64,000 bases of DNA from Rhizobiales bacterium CCH10-E5 (GCA_001556125.1 LSIG01000207.1:1-64000); one strand, 5' to 3'. Numbered from the stretch's first letter, positions 40,747 to 50,581 are shown. Program-made: numbers and translations. Notes: generated from the letters alone by a model not told the origin.

Positions 40747-41544
40747 TCAGGGCTTACCCGGGCCCTTCGGCGGCTCGTCGTCGTCATCGCTGTCGGGCTT
40801 CTCGGCATCCTCCGGAGCCGGCGGCGGCGTCTCGACCTCTTCTTCGTCGTCTTTGGCCCGGACGCGGCCGCCTTTCCCGCCCTGCTCGGGCTCTGCGGCG
40901 GGGACGGTGGCATCGGGGTCGACCACGTTCGCCGGGGCCGCGGGCGCGCGCTTGCTACCTCCGCCTCCCCCCGGCCGGGCGGCCCGCAGCCGATCGCGCT
41001 CAAGCAAGCGCTGCACGATGTCATCAGGGATGTTGATAGGCGGGGGGATGAGCTTGCCCGTGCGACGCGCCAGATCGGCAGCCTGTTCTTCGAGCGCGCG
41101 GATGCTGGCCCACAGGTCCAGGTCGCTGTTCAGGTCTCGATCGATGCCGTCCGCGAATCCGTCCTCGCGACCGGGGTCGCCGATCAGCGGCACGGGCATC
41201 ATCGGAACTTTGCGACCGGCCAGGACGAGCGCCTGGAAATACGCGGTCCGGCGCGGACCCAGAACGTCTTTCGCCCGAGCAACATGGGCGGGCGAAGGCT
41301 TCGAGCCCACCTGGCCGATGCTGCGGGCATAGACGTCGGCCGCTCCGCCGATCGTCGAGACGGCGCGCGCAGCGCGGATGGCGTCTTCGTCGGCCGCACG
41401 CTGGCGCTCAGCTTCGCGCTTGCGCTTGGCCGCTGCCAGATCCTCCGCCGAGGGGGTCTTGGCGCGAGCGCTGGCCGGACGCTTCGGCTTGGGCTTCGGC
41501 GCGACTTTGGCGAATCCAAAAAATCCGATGAGAGCGTGAAACAT
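40747..41544 (-). CDS. Hypothetical island protein with charged, disordered C-terminus (265 aa)
   Basis: Starts MFHALIGFFGFAKVAPKPKPKRP, a short hydrophobic N-terminus then a Lys/Pro/Ala region. The middle (VGSKPSPAHVARAKDVLGPR, DLNSDLDLWASIRALEEQAADL) is helical. The C-terminal ~70 residues are acidic and low complexity (KDDEEEVETPPPAPEDAEKP). Not recognised. GGAGG six bases before the ATG abuts the leader hairpin. First gene of the unit that runs through the ribbon-helix-helix gene to the small genes downstream. Confidence 0.55.
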   Translation of the reverse strand: MFHALIGFFGFAKVAPKPKPKRPASARAKTPSAEDLAAAKRKREAERQRAADEDAIRAARAVSTIGGAADVYARSIGQVGSKPSPAHVARAKDVLGPRRTAYFQALVLAGRKVPMMPVPLIGDPGREDGFADGIDRDLNSDLDLWASIRALEEQAADLARRTGKLIPPPINIPDDIVQRLLERDRLRAARPGGGGGSKRAPAAPANVVDPDATVPAAEPEQGGKGGRVRAKDDEEEVETPPPAPEDAEKPDSDDDDEPPKGPGKP

Positions 41545-41550
41545 GACGGG

Positions 41551-41572
41551 CCTCCATGGGTGAAAGCCCATG
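41551..41572 (-). promoter_or_regulatory. Leader C hairpin with adjacent Shine-Dalgarno
   Basis: Stem CATGGG/CCCATG with a 6-nt loop, directly joined to GGAGG before the ATG of the next gene. The 12-mer GAAACAGACGAT (41588-41599) lies just upstream, inside the long palindrome. Confidence 0.5.
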
Positions 41573-41626
41573 CTGCCGCCACGCTGCGAAACAGACGATA
41601 TCGTTTGTTTCGCAGCGTGGCGGCAG
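41573..41626. repeat. 54-bp near-perfect palindrome between divergent genes
   Basis: Two 27-bp arms match at 26 positions; the single mismatch is G versus A in GAAACAGACGAT/GAAACAAACGAT. The centre is CGATATCG. One arm is the leader-C copy of the shared 12-mer; the other points toward the rightward gene. This could be a dual operator, a cruciform, or an oriT-type structure. Confidence 0.85.
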
Positions 41627-41667
41627 TCTGAAGGCGTCGAATTCGCGACAAACCCACGAGGTCATCA

Positions 41668-42117
41668 ATGACGATCCTGCTAGCCAACCCGTCACCGCCG
41701 CCTCCGGAACCGCCAGCGCGCGCCTTCAATGCAGAGGTGGCGGCCGCCGCCGGTTACCTCGCGGCGACGCGTGGCGAGCGGCTCGCGATGCAGCTGAAGA
41801 CGTGGGCGAAGCTCGGGCCCGGCTGGGATGGTCCGGGCTCGCTGCCGATGGACCGCGAGGCTTGCATCGCCATGGCCGCCATCATCATCGCCTGCCCGCT
41901 GGAATGGACAGATGACTGGTCGCTGGTGCCGTGGCCGGACGGTGTGCTCTCGGCCAAACTGGCATTCGCTGACGAGCGGGGCCATCTCTCGATCGAGGCA
42001 CACCGGAGACATGGCGACATCGCTTTCAGCTTGTCCGTCAACGACGGACCCCGCAGCTGGCATCACTACGTCTCGATGCTGACCGATGCGATCAAGGCGG
42101 CCTTTGCCCCGGGGTGA
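41668..42117 (+). CDS. Hypothetical island protein (149 aa)
   Basis: A soluble protein with GERLAMQLKTWAKLGPGWDGPGSLPMDREA, a pattern common in plasmid proteins of unknown role, and a beta-rich C-terminal half (WPDGVLSAKLAFADERGHLSIE). GAGG six bases before the ATG. It is divergent from the leader-C unit and shares the long palindrome as upstream region. Confidence 0.65.
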   Translation: MTILLANPSPPPPEPPARAFNAEVAAAAGYLAATRGERLAMQLKTWAKLGPGWDGPGSLPMDREACIAMAAIIIACPLEWTDDWSLVPWPDGVLSAKLAFADERGHLSIEAHRRHGDIAFSLSVNDGPRSWHHYVSMLTDAIKAAFAPG

Positions 42118-42151
42118 AGGCGCCCCGGACTGACCGGCGCGCCTGTTCGGC

Positions 42152-42991
42152 CTAGTCGGCCGCCCTCCCTATGAGGAAGTCGACTGCCTGGCTCGCCTTG
42201 GCTGCGGCGGTGAAGATCGCCCGGTTGTCGGACTTGAGCAGCGTCAGCCACGACGCGATGTAGCTGGCGTGCTGCTGGTGCGGCTCGCTGGGGAGACCCA
42301 GGGTCGCCATCGTGAAAGCGGCGCCTAGTTCGGCAACCAGTTCCTCGGCTGCGTAGGACGCAGTCTTGAAGCGACCGCTCAGGTCCCGATCGAGGCGGCT
42401 CTTGGCCCCGGTCCAGTGGACAAGTTCGTGTGCCAACGTCGACGTGAAACCGCTCGTCGAATGGAATGCCTGCCTCGGTGGCATCCGGATCTCGTCGGTG
42501 CTGGGCACGTAGCAGGCTGTCGAGCCGCCCTCGTGGACGATGGCCCCGGTCTCAGCGACGAACCGATCGAACTCCGGAGGGAGCTCGACACCTGCTGGCA
42601 AAACCGAATCGATAGCGGCCGCGCCATCGACCTGGCTTGCATTGAAGACGAAACTGGCTCGCGCGATGAAGCGGCGGCCATCGTCGCCCTCGCCTTCGGG
42701 CTCGACCCGGTGGTCTTTGTAGAAGACGATCAGGCTACTGCGCTCGCCCTTGCGGACCTGGGCACCGGCTTCGGCCCATTGCTTGTAGGTCGCCCAGCGG
42801 CTGTCGCCGTAGCCGTTCGCCTGGGCGGCGCACCAGAGGCTCAAGATGTTGATGCCGCGGTAGGGCTTCTTGCTGACCGCGTTGGTCGGGAGGCCGCCTG
42901 CGGATCGGTTCCAAGGGCACTTCCAATCGCCGGGCTTCACGGTCTCCAGGGCGGCGATGATGCTGTCGGTGATGGTGGCGTGGATGTCCAT
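42152..42991 (-). CDS. ardC: ArdC-like antirestriction protein (DUF1738 / zincin-like)
   Basis: The N-terminal DUF1738 ssDNA-binding domain is clear (DIHATITDSIIAALETVKPG, WKCPWNRSAGGLPTN, PYRGINILSLW). The C-terminal zincin-like metallopeptidase has LAHELVHWTGAKSRLDR with the HExxH site and ELVAELGAAF with the third ligand. ArdC proteins protect incoming single-stranded plasmid DNA during conjugation. The 279-residue length is typical. AAGGAG seven bases before the ATG. Fits a mobilizable element entering restricting hosts. Confidence 0.92.
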   Translation of the reverse strand: MDIHATITDSIIAALETVKPGDWKCPWNRSAGGLPTNAVSKKPYRGINILSLWCAAQANGYGDSRWATYKQWAEAGAQVRKGERSSLIVFYKDHRVEPEGEGDDGRRFIARASFVFNASQVDGAAAIDSVLPAGVELPPEFDRFVAETGAIVHEGGSTACYVPSTDEIRMPPRQAFHSTSGFTSTLAHELVHWTGAKSRLDRDLSGRFKTASYAAEELVAELGAAFTMATLGLPSEPHQQHASYIASWLTLLKSDNRAIFTAAAKASQAVDFLIGRAAD

Positions 42992-43013
42992 GTCGAAGCT
43001 CCTTCGAATGAAA

Positions 43014-43039
43014 GAGCCCGCCGGTCACCCCGGCGGGCT
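43014..43039 (-). terminator. Rho-independent terminator downstream of the DUF736 gene
   Basis: Minus-strand stem AGCCCGCCGG/CCGGCGGGCT with a short loop followed by CTTTCATT; the T run is weak. Confidence 0.65.
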
Positions 43040-43053
43040 GGAAGGTGAAGGGG

Positions 43054-43374
43054 TCAGCCGCGCTCGGCCTGGCGGTCCCACACCAGCGGCCATTCCGTCG
43101 CCTTGGGCTTGCGGGGCTGGAACAATGCCGCGTGAATTGTGCAGGGGAGCGAGGGGTCCGAGATCGTGACGCTCAGGAATGCGGTGCCGTTCTTGCTCTG
43201 GCGCCGCCAAGCGCCACCCACTTCCCGTCCGAGGTGCTTGACGCGGAAGTCAGGCGCCTTCTCGCTCTGGCTCTCGAAGGGCTCGAATTCGAGCTCGGCG
43301 TCGATGGTCAGGGTCTTCAGGAAGCCGATGTAGCCGCCGGTGCCGGTCGTGGTGAAAAGACCGATGTCGATCAT
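43054..43374 (-). CDS. DUF736 family protein
   Basis: The 106-residue protein begins MIDIGLFTTTGTGGYIGFLKTL and has LTIDAELEFEP and APDFRVKHLGREVGGAW, which are hallmark segments of DUF736, a small single-domain family very common on alphaproteobacterial plasmids and integrative elements near ardC and transfer genes. Function unknown. GGAGAG precedes the ATG; a longer open frame upstream is not protein-like. Confidence 0.9.
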   Translation of the reverse strand: MIDIGLFTTTGTGGYIGFLKTLTIDAELEFEPFESQSEKAPDFRVKHLGREVGGAWRRQSKNGTAFLSVTISDPSLPCTIHAALFQPRKPKATEWPLVWDRQAERG

Positions 43375-43592
43375 GGTGTCTCTCCGTCTTTCCGGTCGCC
43401 CGATTGCGACCGCGTGGCGGCCTGCAAGACGGAAGGGAGCGGCTGCACCGCAGGCCGGAACGGAGTGGAGGAGCGCGCCAGCGCTTGCAGCTTCAGCGAT
43501 CGAGCGTCGTATGAACCGACACAAAGCGGTCCAACGGGCGTCCGGCGCAGGGAGATTTGATCGCCTCGGGCCTCGATTAACCCGATCGATTC

Positions 43593-43607
43593 GTTCTACA
43601 TCTGTTC
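43593..43607 (+). promoter_or_regulatory. LexA (SOS) box, GTTC-N7-GTTC
   Basis: GTTCTACATCTGTTC exactly matches the alphaproteobacterial LexA consensus and ends 3 bp before the start codon of the next gene, so LexA binding would block its expression until DNA damage. Confidence 0.7.
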
Positions 43608-43610
43608 TCC

Positions 43611-44004
43611 ATGCGATCCGACATCCCGCCTGACGAGAACACCCCGCTTTCGAGATGGCCGTGGGTTGAGGTCCGCTTCCGCTGCCATGTCTGCGCTCGG
43701 CACGATGACGTGCGGCTGGCTGCCCTGGCGGCAAAAAGGGGCACCGGATCACATTGGGATTTTGGTCTCGCAGTGGGCAAGCCTCTGCCCATGGCACCAC
43801 TCCAACCCCGCACGCCCCAAGCCGCAAAAGTATGGGCATCGGTGCGGTGGCTACTGCCCGGATCTACGCAAATGGACGCCCCCCGACCTGCCCCCGGCCC
43901 TGGGCGGCCTCGTGGTCCTCGAAGGTGGCAAAGCGGATCAGCTACCTGCCGAACCTCGACGGCAGGAACGACGTCGGCGGATCGGCGCACCGGACGAAGG
44001 CTAG
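43611..44004 (+). pseudogene. Frameshifted small zinc-ribbon-like protein gene
   Basis: The first ~42 codons (MRSDIPPDENTPLSRWPWVEV, then RFRCHVCARHDDVRLAALAAK) read in one frame. The rest (GAPDHIGILVSQWASLCPWHH, then PKPQKYGHRCGGYCPDLRKW and PDLPPALGGLVVLEGGKA) reads in the +1 frame. The switch point is AAAAAGGGG at 43733-43741. Together they give a ~130-residue protein with two Cys pairs (C-x2-C and C-x3-C) as in small SOS-linked proteins of Hyphomicrobiales. Either a 1-nt indel inactivated it, or this is a sequencing error or a programmed slip. Confidence 0.65.
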
Positions 44005-44050
44005 GACCGGGCCGTCGCGTCGCCTGGGCCCCGTCCCAGCCATCATCGGA

Positions 44051-44109
44051 GATGCTATTGTTAGCGTCAACCCTTGCGGCGATCGCAAAAGATGCTAATA
44101 TTAGCGTCA
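44051..44109 (+). promoter_or_regulatory. Twin palindromic operators GCTA-N4-TAGC
   Basis: gatgctattgttagcgtca (44051) and gatgctaatattagcgtca (44091) are 19-bp repeats differing at two positions, 40 bp apart (about four turns). The second has the perfect palindrome GCTAATATTAGC. They lie 35 bp before the next gene, typical of a cooperative repressor pair. Confidence 0.65.
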
Positions 44110-44143
44110 TCAGGGGCGATGGTCGCCGCTGCAGGAGCCAGTC

Positions 44144-44434
44144 ATGACCACCAAGTTCATCGCCCTTTGGGCCAATCCTGATAATCAGACCACGATCCTC
44201 GCCACGGGCGAGACCGCCGAGGTCGCCATCGACAGCGCGCTCCGCAACCTCGGCGGTGAGGTGACGGCGAATGATCTCACGGCGGTTCCCGTCAGCGCTC
44301 GCCTCGGGGCGGTTCTCGATACCGGCTACGACGTGACCAGCTGGTATGAGGACGACGGCATCGCCGACATCGACTTCCGCATGCCGGCCCCGAAGGGAGC
44401 GAAAGCGCCCAAGCTGCGGCAGGCCAGCTACTGA
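44144..44434 (+). CDS. Hypothetical island protein (96 aa)
   Basis: A small alpha/beta protein: FIALWANPDNQTTILATGET, AIDSALRNLGGEVTANDL and SWYEDDGIADIDFRMPAP. AGGAG is nine bases before the ATG. It is the first gene after the twin operators and is probably regulated by them, with the HTH gene 1 bp downstream. Family not recognised. Confidence 0.65.
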   Translation: MTTKFIALWANPDNQTTILATGETAEVAIDSALRNLGGEVTANDLTAVPVSARLGAVLDTGYDVTSWYEDDGIADIDFRMPAPKGAKAPKLRQASY

Positions 44435-44435
44435 G

Positions 44436-44831
44436 ATGGCCGACTTCTCGTCTTACGCCGATTGGACGCCGGAGGCTGCGAAGATAACCGCGGAAGCCGT
44501 CTACGGCGCCGCGACTTGGCAGACCCGGCTTGCCGAAGACGTCTCTGCACTTACTGGTGCGCCGTTCACCTCGGGCCGGGTCCGCCAGTGGTTTTTCGAA
44601 AAGAACAGCCGGCCGATCCCGCATTGGGTTCGGGAGCGCCTGACCGAAATATTCCTGCACGCCCTGGCGCGCATGGATGCGGCCCGCGAGCGGGCTGTCG
44701 ACGAGATAGCCCAGCGACACGGCTGGCGCCCCACTTACCGCAATGGCGAGCCCGATCCCGCCATCGCTCCGGAGACTGCACACATGCGGCCTTACCCGTG
44801 GCCGCCCCTTCCCCGAAACGGCCAGCTGTAG
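44436..44831 (+). CDS. Helix-turn-helix-like protein (131 aa)
   Basis: The middle segment LAEDVSALTGAPFTSGRVRQW and the following SRPIPHWVRERLTEIFLHAL look like a HTH recognition unit (helix, tight turn, VRQWF recognition helix). The C-terminal tail is Pro-rich. It starts 1 bp after the previous stop, so they are co-translated; it could be the repressor that uses the upstream twin operators (inference). Confidence 0.6.
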   Translation: MADFSSYADWTPEAAKITAEAVYGAATWQTRLAEDVSALTGAPFTSGRVRQWFFEKNSRPIPHWVRERLTEIFLHALARMDAARERAVDEIAQRHGWRPTYRNGEPDPAIAPETAHMRPYPWPPLPRNGQL

Positions 44832-44842
44832 GAGTCATTTTT

Positions 44843-45175
44843 ATGCAGACCAATCGTACCGCTACGTCGACGCTCCCCGCCCTCACACCCTTGGCATGCG
44901 AGCCGGTTTACAAAACCGCACGCTTCACCGCGGGACCCGGCGGTTGGGTCTTCCAAGGCTTTTCCGGCTACCTTGACGGCCGCTTGCCGACCAGCGAGGA
45001 GGACCTCCTGCGCCTCTGCGCGACTGGGGAGCAGCCTGGCGAATACGTCTTCGTATCGTATCTCTCCGACCGAGAGTTCGACGACCTTTTCGCCGAAGAC
45101 GCCGACGGGTTCTTCAGCCTGCGAGACGAGAGCGTCGCTCTCGTCACCAAGCGGGAGATCTCCGTACCAGCCTAG
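44843..45175 (+). CDS. Hypothetical island protein (110 aa)
   Basis: GGAG lies eight bases before the ATG, 11 bp after the preceding stop. The protein is acidic (LPTSEEDLLRLCATGEQPGE, DREFDDLFAEDADGFFSL) and soluble. Not recognised. Third and last gene of its operon, followed by a terminator, and the last gene of the island. Confidence 0.6.
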   Translation: MQTNRTATSTLPALTPLACEPVYKTARFTAGPGGWVFQGFSGYLDGRLPTSEEDLLRLCATGEQPGEYVFVSYLSDREFDDLFAEDADGFFSLRDESVALVTKREISVPA

Positions 45176-45202
45176 TGCCGGGCCCATCGATCTGAGCACA
45201 CC

Positions 45203-45237
45203 AAAGAGGGCCTCGGGAGGAATTCCGGGGCTCTTTT
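45203..45237 (+). terminator. Probable rho-independent terminator
   Basis: AAAGAG...CTCTTTT arms with an inner CC(T)CGG/CCGG stem and a T run, 28 bp after the last island gene. Confidence 0.65.
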
Positions 45238-45303
45238 GCATGTCCACGGCGCATTTTCCACAGCTGCACGCGTCCGCCGGCGGAAGCGCTGGCACAAGGA
45301 AAA

Positions 45304-45323
45304 TCTGGTATCGAACTGGTATC
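45304..45323. repeat. Right integrase arm-type repeat pair
   Basis: tctggtatcgaactggtatc, a 19/20 match in the same orientation to the copy beside the integrase. It lies 100 bp inside the right attachment site. Confidence 0.55.
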
Positions 45324-45395
45324 GCAGGGTTTAGAACGCCCGAGGCCGGTCGAAGCGTTCCCCTGCAAGGCGCTGTAGTTGCAGGAGAAAGGGAG

Positions 45396-45469
45396 TGGAG
45401 CGGGTACCGGGAATCGAACCCGGGTATTCAGCTTGGAAGGCTGCTGCTCTACCATTGAGCTACACCCGC
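45396..45469 (-). tRNA. tRNA-Gly (anticodon TCC), chimeric, right attachment site
   Basis: A complete 74-nt tRNA with encoded CCA: acceptor GCGGGTG/TACCCGC, D arm GCTC/GAGC, anticodon loop CTTCCAA (anticodon TCC), T arm CCGGG TTCGATT CCCGG. The 3' half differs from the stranded original at 18985-19032 (T stem CCGGG versus GAGGG; acceptor position 66 T, giving a G-T pair, versus C). The island thus supplied a new but foldable 3' end. Confidence 0.95.
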
Positions 45470-45503
45470 GCTGCCTCCGAAATTCCCCAGCGGCGGCCGG
45501 AAG

Positions 45504-47897
45504 TCAACCCGTTCCGAGCACGGGCCGCGCCGTTTCCGGCGTCGCAGTGCGCGCCGTCGCGGCCTCCTCGCGGAAATAGCCGAGCAGCCGCAGCGCGTTG
45601 AGCGTGACCAGCACGGTCCCGCCGGTGTCGGCGAGGATCGCGACCCACAGCCCCGTCGCGCCGATGATGGTGGTGACGAGGAACAGCGCCTTCAGGCCGA
45701 GCGCCAGCGCGATGTTCTGGCGGATATTGGCCATCGTCGCCCGCGCCAGCCCGATCAGCGCCGGCACGTCGCCGACGCGGTTATGCAGCAGCGCTGCATC
45801 GGCGGCCTCGATCGCGACGCGCGTGCCCGAGCCCATGGCGATGCCGACCTGCGCGCTGGCCAGCGCCGGTGCGTCGTTGATGCCGTCGCCGACCATGGCG
45901 ACCCGGCCGCCACGGGCAAGCTCGGCCACCGCCTCCGCCTTGTCGGCGGGCAGCATCCCGGCGGTGACCGCGACGCCGAGCGCCTCGCCGACCGCCCCTG
46001 CTGCGCGCTGGTTGTCGCCGGTCAGCATCAGCGGGCGGATACCCATGGCATTGAGCCGGCCGATCGCCGCCGCCGCATCCGGCCTTGGCTCGTCCCGCAG
46101 CGCCAGCAGCCCTACGGCGCGCGCCGCGCTGACCACGACGACGACGGTCTTGCCCTCGCCTTCGAGCCTGCCGATGTCCGCCAGCACCGGCTCCGTCAGG
46201 GGCGCCCAGGCGGCGGCGTGGCGCGGCGCGCCGACGAAGACGGCCGCCTCCCCGATCGTGCCCGCCATGCCCTTGCCCGGCACCGCCGCGACATCCTCGG
46301 CCACGACGAGGGCCACCGCCTCGGCTTCAGCCCGCGCGACGATGGCCGCCGCGAGCGGATGGCTCGAGCGCCGCTCGACCGCCGCCGCCAGCGCAAGAAC
46401 CTGCGGCGCACCGCCCTCCAGCGCCACGACATCGGTGACGACGGGGCGGCCGATCGTCAGCGTGCCCGTCTTGTCGAAGGCGACGATGTCGACGCCGGCC
46501 AGTGCCTCGATCACGGCCCCGCCCTTGATCAGCAGCCCGCGACGCGCCGCGGTCGCGAGGCTGGAGGCGATCGCGGCGGGAACCGAAATCACCAGCGCGC
46601 AGGGGCAGCCGATCAGCAGCAGGGCCAGCCCGCGATAGATCCACTCGCCCCAGGCGCCACCCGCGACCAGCGGCGGCAGCACCGCCACCAGCAGCGACAG
46701 CCCGACGATGAAGGGCATGTAGATCCGCGAGAAGCGGTCGATGAAGCGCTCCGTCGGCGCCTTGGCGTCCTGCGCCTCGGCGACCAGCGCGACGATGCGT
46801 GCGATCATCGTGTCCTGGGCCGCGCGCCCGACACGGACGGTCAGCGCGGCCTCGTGATTGACCGTGCCGGCGAAGACCTCCGAGCCGGGCTCCTTGGCCT
46901 TCGGCATCGATTCACCGGTGATCGGCGCCTCGTCGACGCTGGAGATGCCCGTCAGCACGGCGCCGTCGGCCGGGATCCGGTCGCCCGGGCGCACCAGCAC
47001 GGTCTGGCCGATGCGCAGGGTTTCGGCCGCCACCTCGCGGACGACACCGCCCTCCTCGAGCCAGGCGGTCTGCGGCACCAGCGCGGCGAGCGAGCGGATG
47101 CCGGAACGCGCCTTCTCGGCGGCGACGCCCTCCAGCACCTCGCCGACACAGAACAGGAAGACGACGATCGCCGCCTCCTCCGCCGCGCCGATGACGAGCG
47201 CGCCGGCCACCGCGATCGTCATCAGCATCTCGATGGTGAAGGGCGCCCCCGCCCGGGCCGAGACGATCGCCCGGCGCGCCACGGGAGCCGCCGCGATCAG
47301 GCTGGCAGTGATGAAGAGCGGGTCGTGCCAGCCCGGCGCGAACACGCCGACCAGATAGGCCAGCGCGACCAGCGCGCCCGAGGCGATGGCGAGCCGGCCC
47401 TTGGCCTGGCGCCACCAGGCGGAAGGCGCCTCGCGACGCAGCGGGGCGACTTGCGTCGCCGCGAGCCGGCTCGGCTTATAGCCCAGCGACGCGATGCGGC
47501 TCTCGATTGCGTCGGGCCGGGTCAGCCCTTCGTCGAGGCGCAGCGCCAGCGTCTCCTTGGTGACGGAAATGCGGATGTCGGAGACGCCCGGCAGCCGCTC
47601 CAGCGCGGCGCGGATGGTCTGGGCGCAGTTGCCGCAATCCATGCCCTGCACCCGCCAGAGCAGCGCGCCCGGCTCATGCTCCGGCAATGCGTCGGCCGCT
47701 GGCTCCGCATGCGAATGACCATGGGCATGGTCGTAATCGTGATCGTGATCATGGCCGCAGCCCGGGCCGTGGCTGTGCGGGGCGCGCGCGGCAGCGGCAG
47801 CAGGCGGGGCGTGATCATGTCCGCCGCAGCAGGCGGACCCGCAGGAGGCGGGCGCGGCAGCGACCTTCGTGGTGAGAGCGGAAACGGGCTGGGACAT
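45504..47897 (-). CDS. zntA: Zn/Cd/Pb-exporting P1B-type ATPase (ZntA/CadA type)
   Basis: A 797-residue inner-membrane pump. The N-terminus has a Cys pair (CGSACCGGHDH) and a long His/Asp tail (HDHDHDYDHAHGHSH), then one heavy-metal-associated domain with GMDCGNC, whose acidic residue before the first Cys favours divalent metals. The transport site is CPCALVIS, the phosphorylation site DKTGTLT, the actuator TGES, and the hinge GDGINDAP. This combination defines the Zn2+/Cd2+/Pb2+ subclass. A MerR-family promoter lies directly upstream; the regulator is not in the window. Confidence 0.94.
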   Translation of the reverse strand: MSQPVSALTTKVAAAPASCGSACCGGHDHAPPAAAAARAPHSHGPGCGHDHDHDYDHAHGHSHAEPAADALPEHEPGALLWRVQGMDCGNCAQTIRAALERLPGVSDIRISVTKETLALRLDEGLTRPDAIESRIASLGYKPSRLAATQVAPLRREAPSAWWRQAKGRLAIASGALVALAYLVGVFAPGWHDPLFITASLIAAAPVARRAIVSARAGAPFTIEMLMTIAVAGALVIGAAEEAAIVVFLFCVGEVLEGVAAEKARSGIRSLAALVPQTAWLEEGGVVREVAAETLRIGQTVLVRPGDRIPADGAVLTGISSVDEAPITGESMPKAKEPGSEVFAGTVNHEAALTVRVGRAAQDTMIARIVALVAEAQDAKAPTERFIDRFSRIYMPFIVGLSLLVAVLPPLVAGGAWGEWIYRGLALLLIGCPCALVISVPAAIASSLATAARRGLLIKGGAVIEALAGVDIVAFDKTGTLTIGRPVVTDVVALEGGAPQVLALAAAVERRSSHPLAAAIVARAEAEAVALVVAEDVAAVPGKGMAGTIGEAAVFVGAPRHAAAWAPLTEPVLADIGRLEGEGKTVVVVVSAARAVGLLALRDEPRPDAAAAIGRLNAMGIRPLMLTGDNQRAAGAVGEALGVAVTAGMLPADKAEAVAELARGGRVAMVGDGINDAPALASAQVGIAMGSGTRVAIEAADAALLHNRVGDVPALIGLARATMANIRQNIALALGLKALFLVTTIIGATGLWVAILADTGGTVLVTLNALRLLGYFREEAATARTATPETARPVLGTG

Positions 47898-47932
47898 GGG
47901 GCACCGGGCGTCGTGAATCGCGAACCGGCCAG

Positions 47933-47963
47933 ACCCTACTTCCTGTAGCCACTAGAGGTTCAA
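47933..47963 (-). promoter_or_regulatory. MerR-family (CadR/PbrR/ZntR-like) operator-promoter of the Zn/Cd ATPase
   Basis: Minus strand: -35 TTGAAC, the imperfect dyad CCTCTAGTGGCTACAGG, and -10 TAGGGT separated by a 19-bp spacer, the overlong spacing diagnostic of MerR-type activation. Confidence 0.75.
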
Positions 47964-47982
47964 GCGCCTTTTTCAGCTGCGC

Positions 47983-50496
<2,514 letters not shown>

Positions 50497-50537
50497 CGGC
50501 TCAGGCTCCGGCTGTCGCATCGGAGCCGGAGATGGGG

Positions 50538-50560
50538 CTTCCCATCATGGGAAGGTCAAG
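50538..50560 (-). promoter_or_regulatory. CueR-type operator of copA
   Basis: Minus strand TTGACC (-35) overlaps the perfect dyad CTTCCCATGATGGGAAG, the classical CueR/copA arrangement. The -10 is not clear. Confidence 0.7.
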
Positions 50561-50581
50561 GGGCAGGAGGCGGATAATCCG

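Larger units (their letters stand above)
19013..45443. mobile_element. Integrative mobilizable element of ~26.4 kb in tRNA-Gly(TCC)
   Basis: The boundaries are the 20-bp direct repeat gtattcagcttggaaggctg at both ends, inside a stranded tRNA fragment on the left and the intact tRNA on the right. The integrase gene is directly inside the left end, as is normal. A relaxase and a ribbon-helix-helix protein imply mobilization. No coupling protein or VirB-like genes are seen, so transfer would need a helper. Gene order is mixed, with many small unknown genes unlike the dense chromosomal operons on either side. The cargo is described in the individual entries. Confidence 0.85.

Noticed and set aside
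43054..43839. Longer version of the DUF736 gene
   Set aside because: The extra N-terminal residues are Arg-rich antisense of the frameshifted gene; GGAGAG and the family start support the short form.
19013..45443. Complete prophage
   Set aside because: No terminase, portal, capsid or lysis genes; only two genes look vaguely virion-like, and a relaxase is present.
19013..45443. Self-transmissible conjugative element
   Set aside because: No VirB/TraG-type secretion or coupling genes found, so it is called mobilizable only.
45379..45601. Short frames containing GIEPGYSAWKA-type peptides
   Set aside because: Lie across the tRNA-Gly gene; artefact of the tRNA sequence.
45783..47948. 721-codon rightward open frame
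   Set aside because: Complete antisense shadow of the Zn/Cd ATPase.
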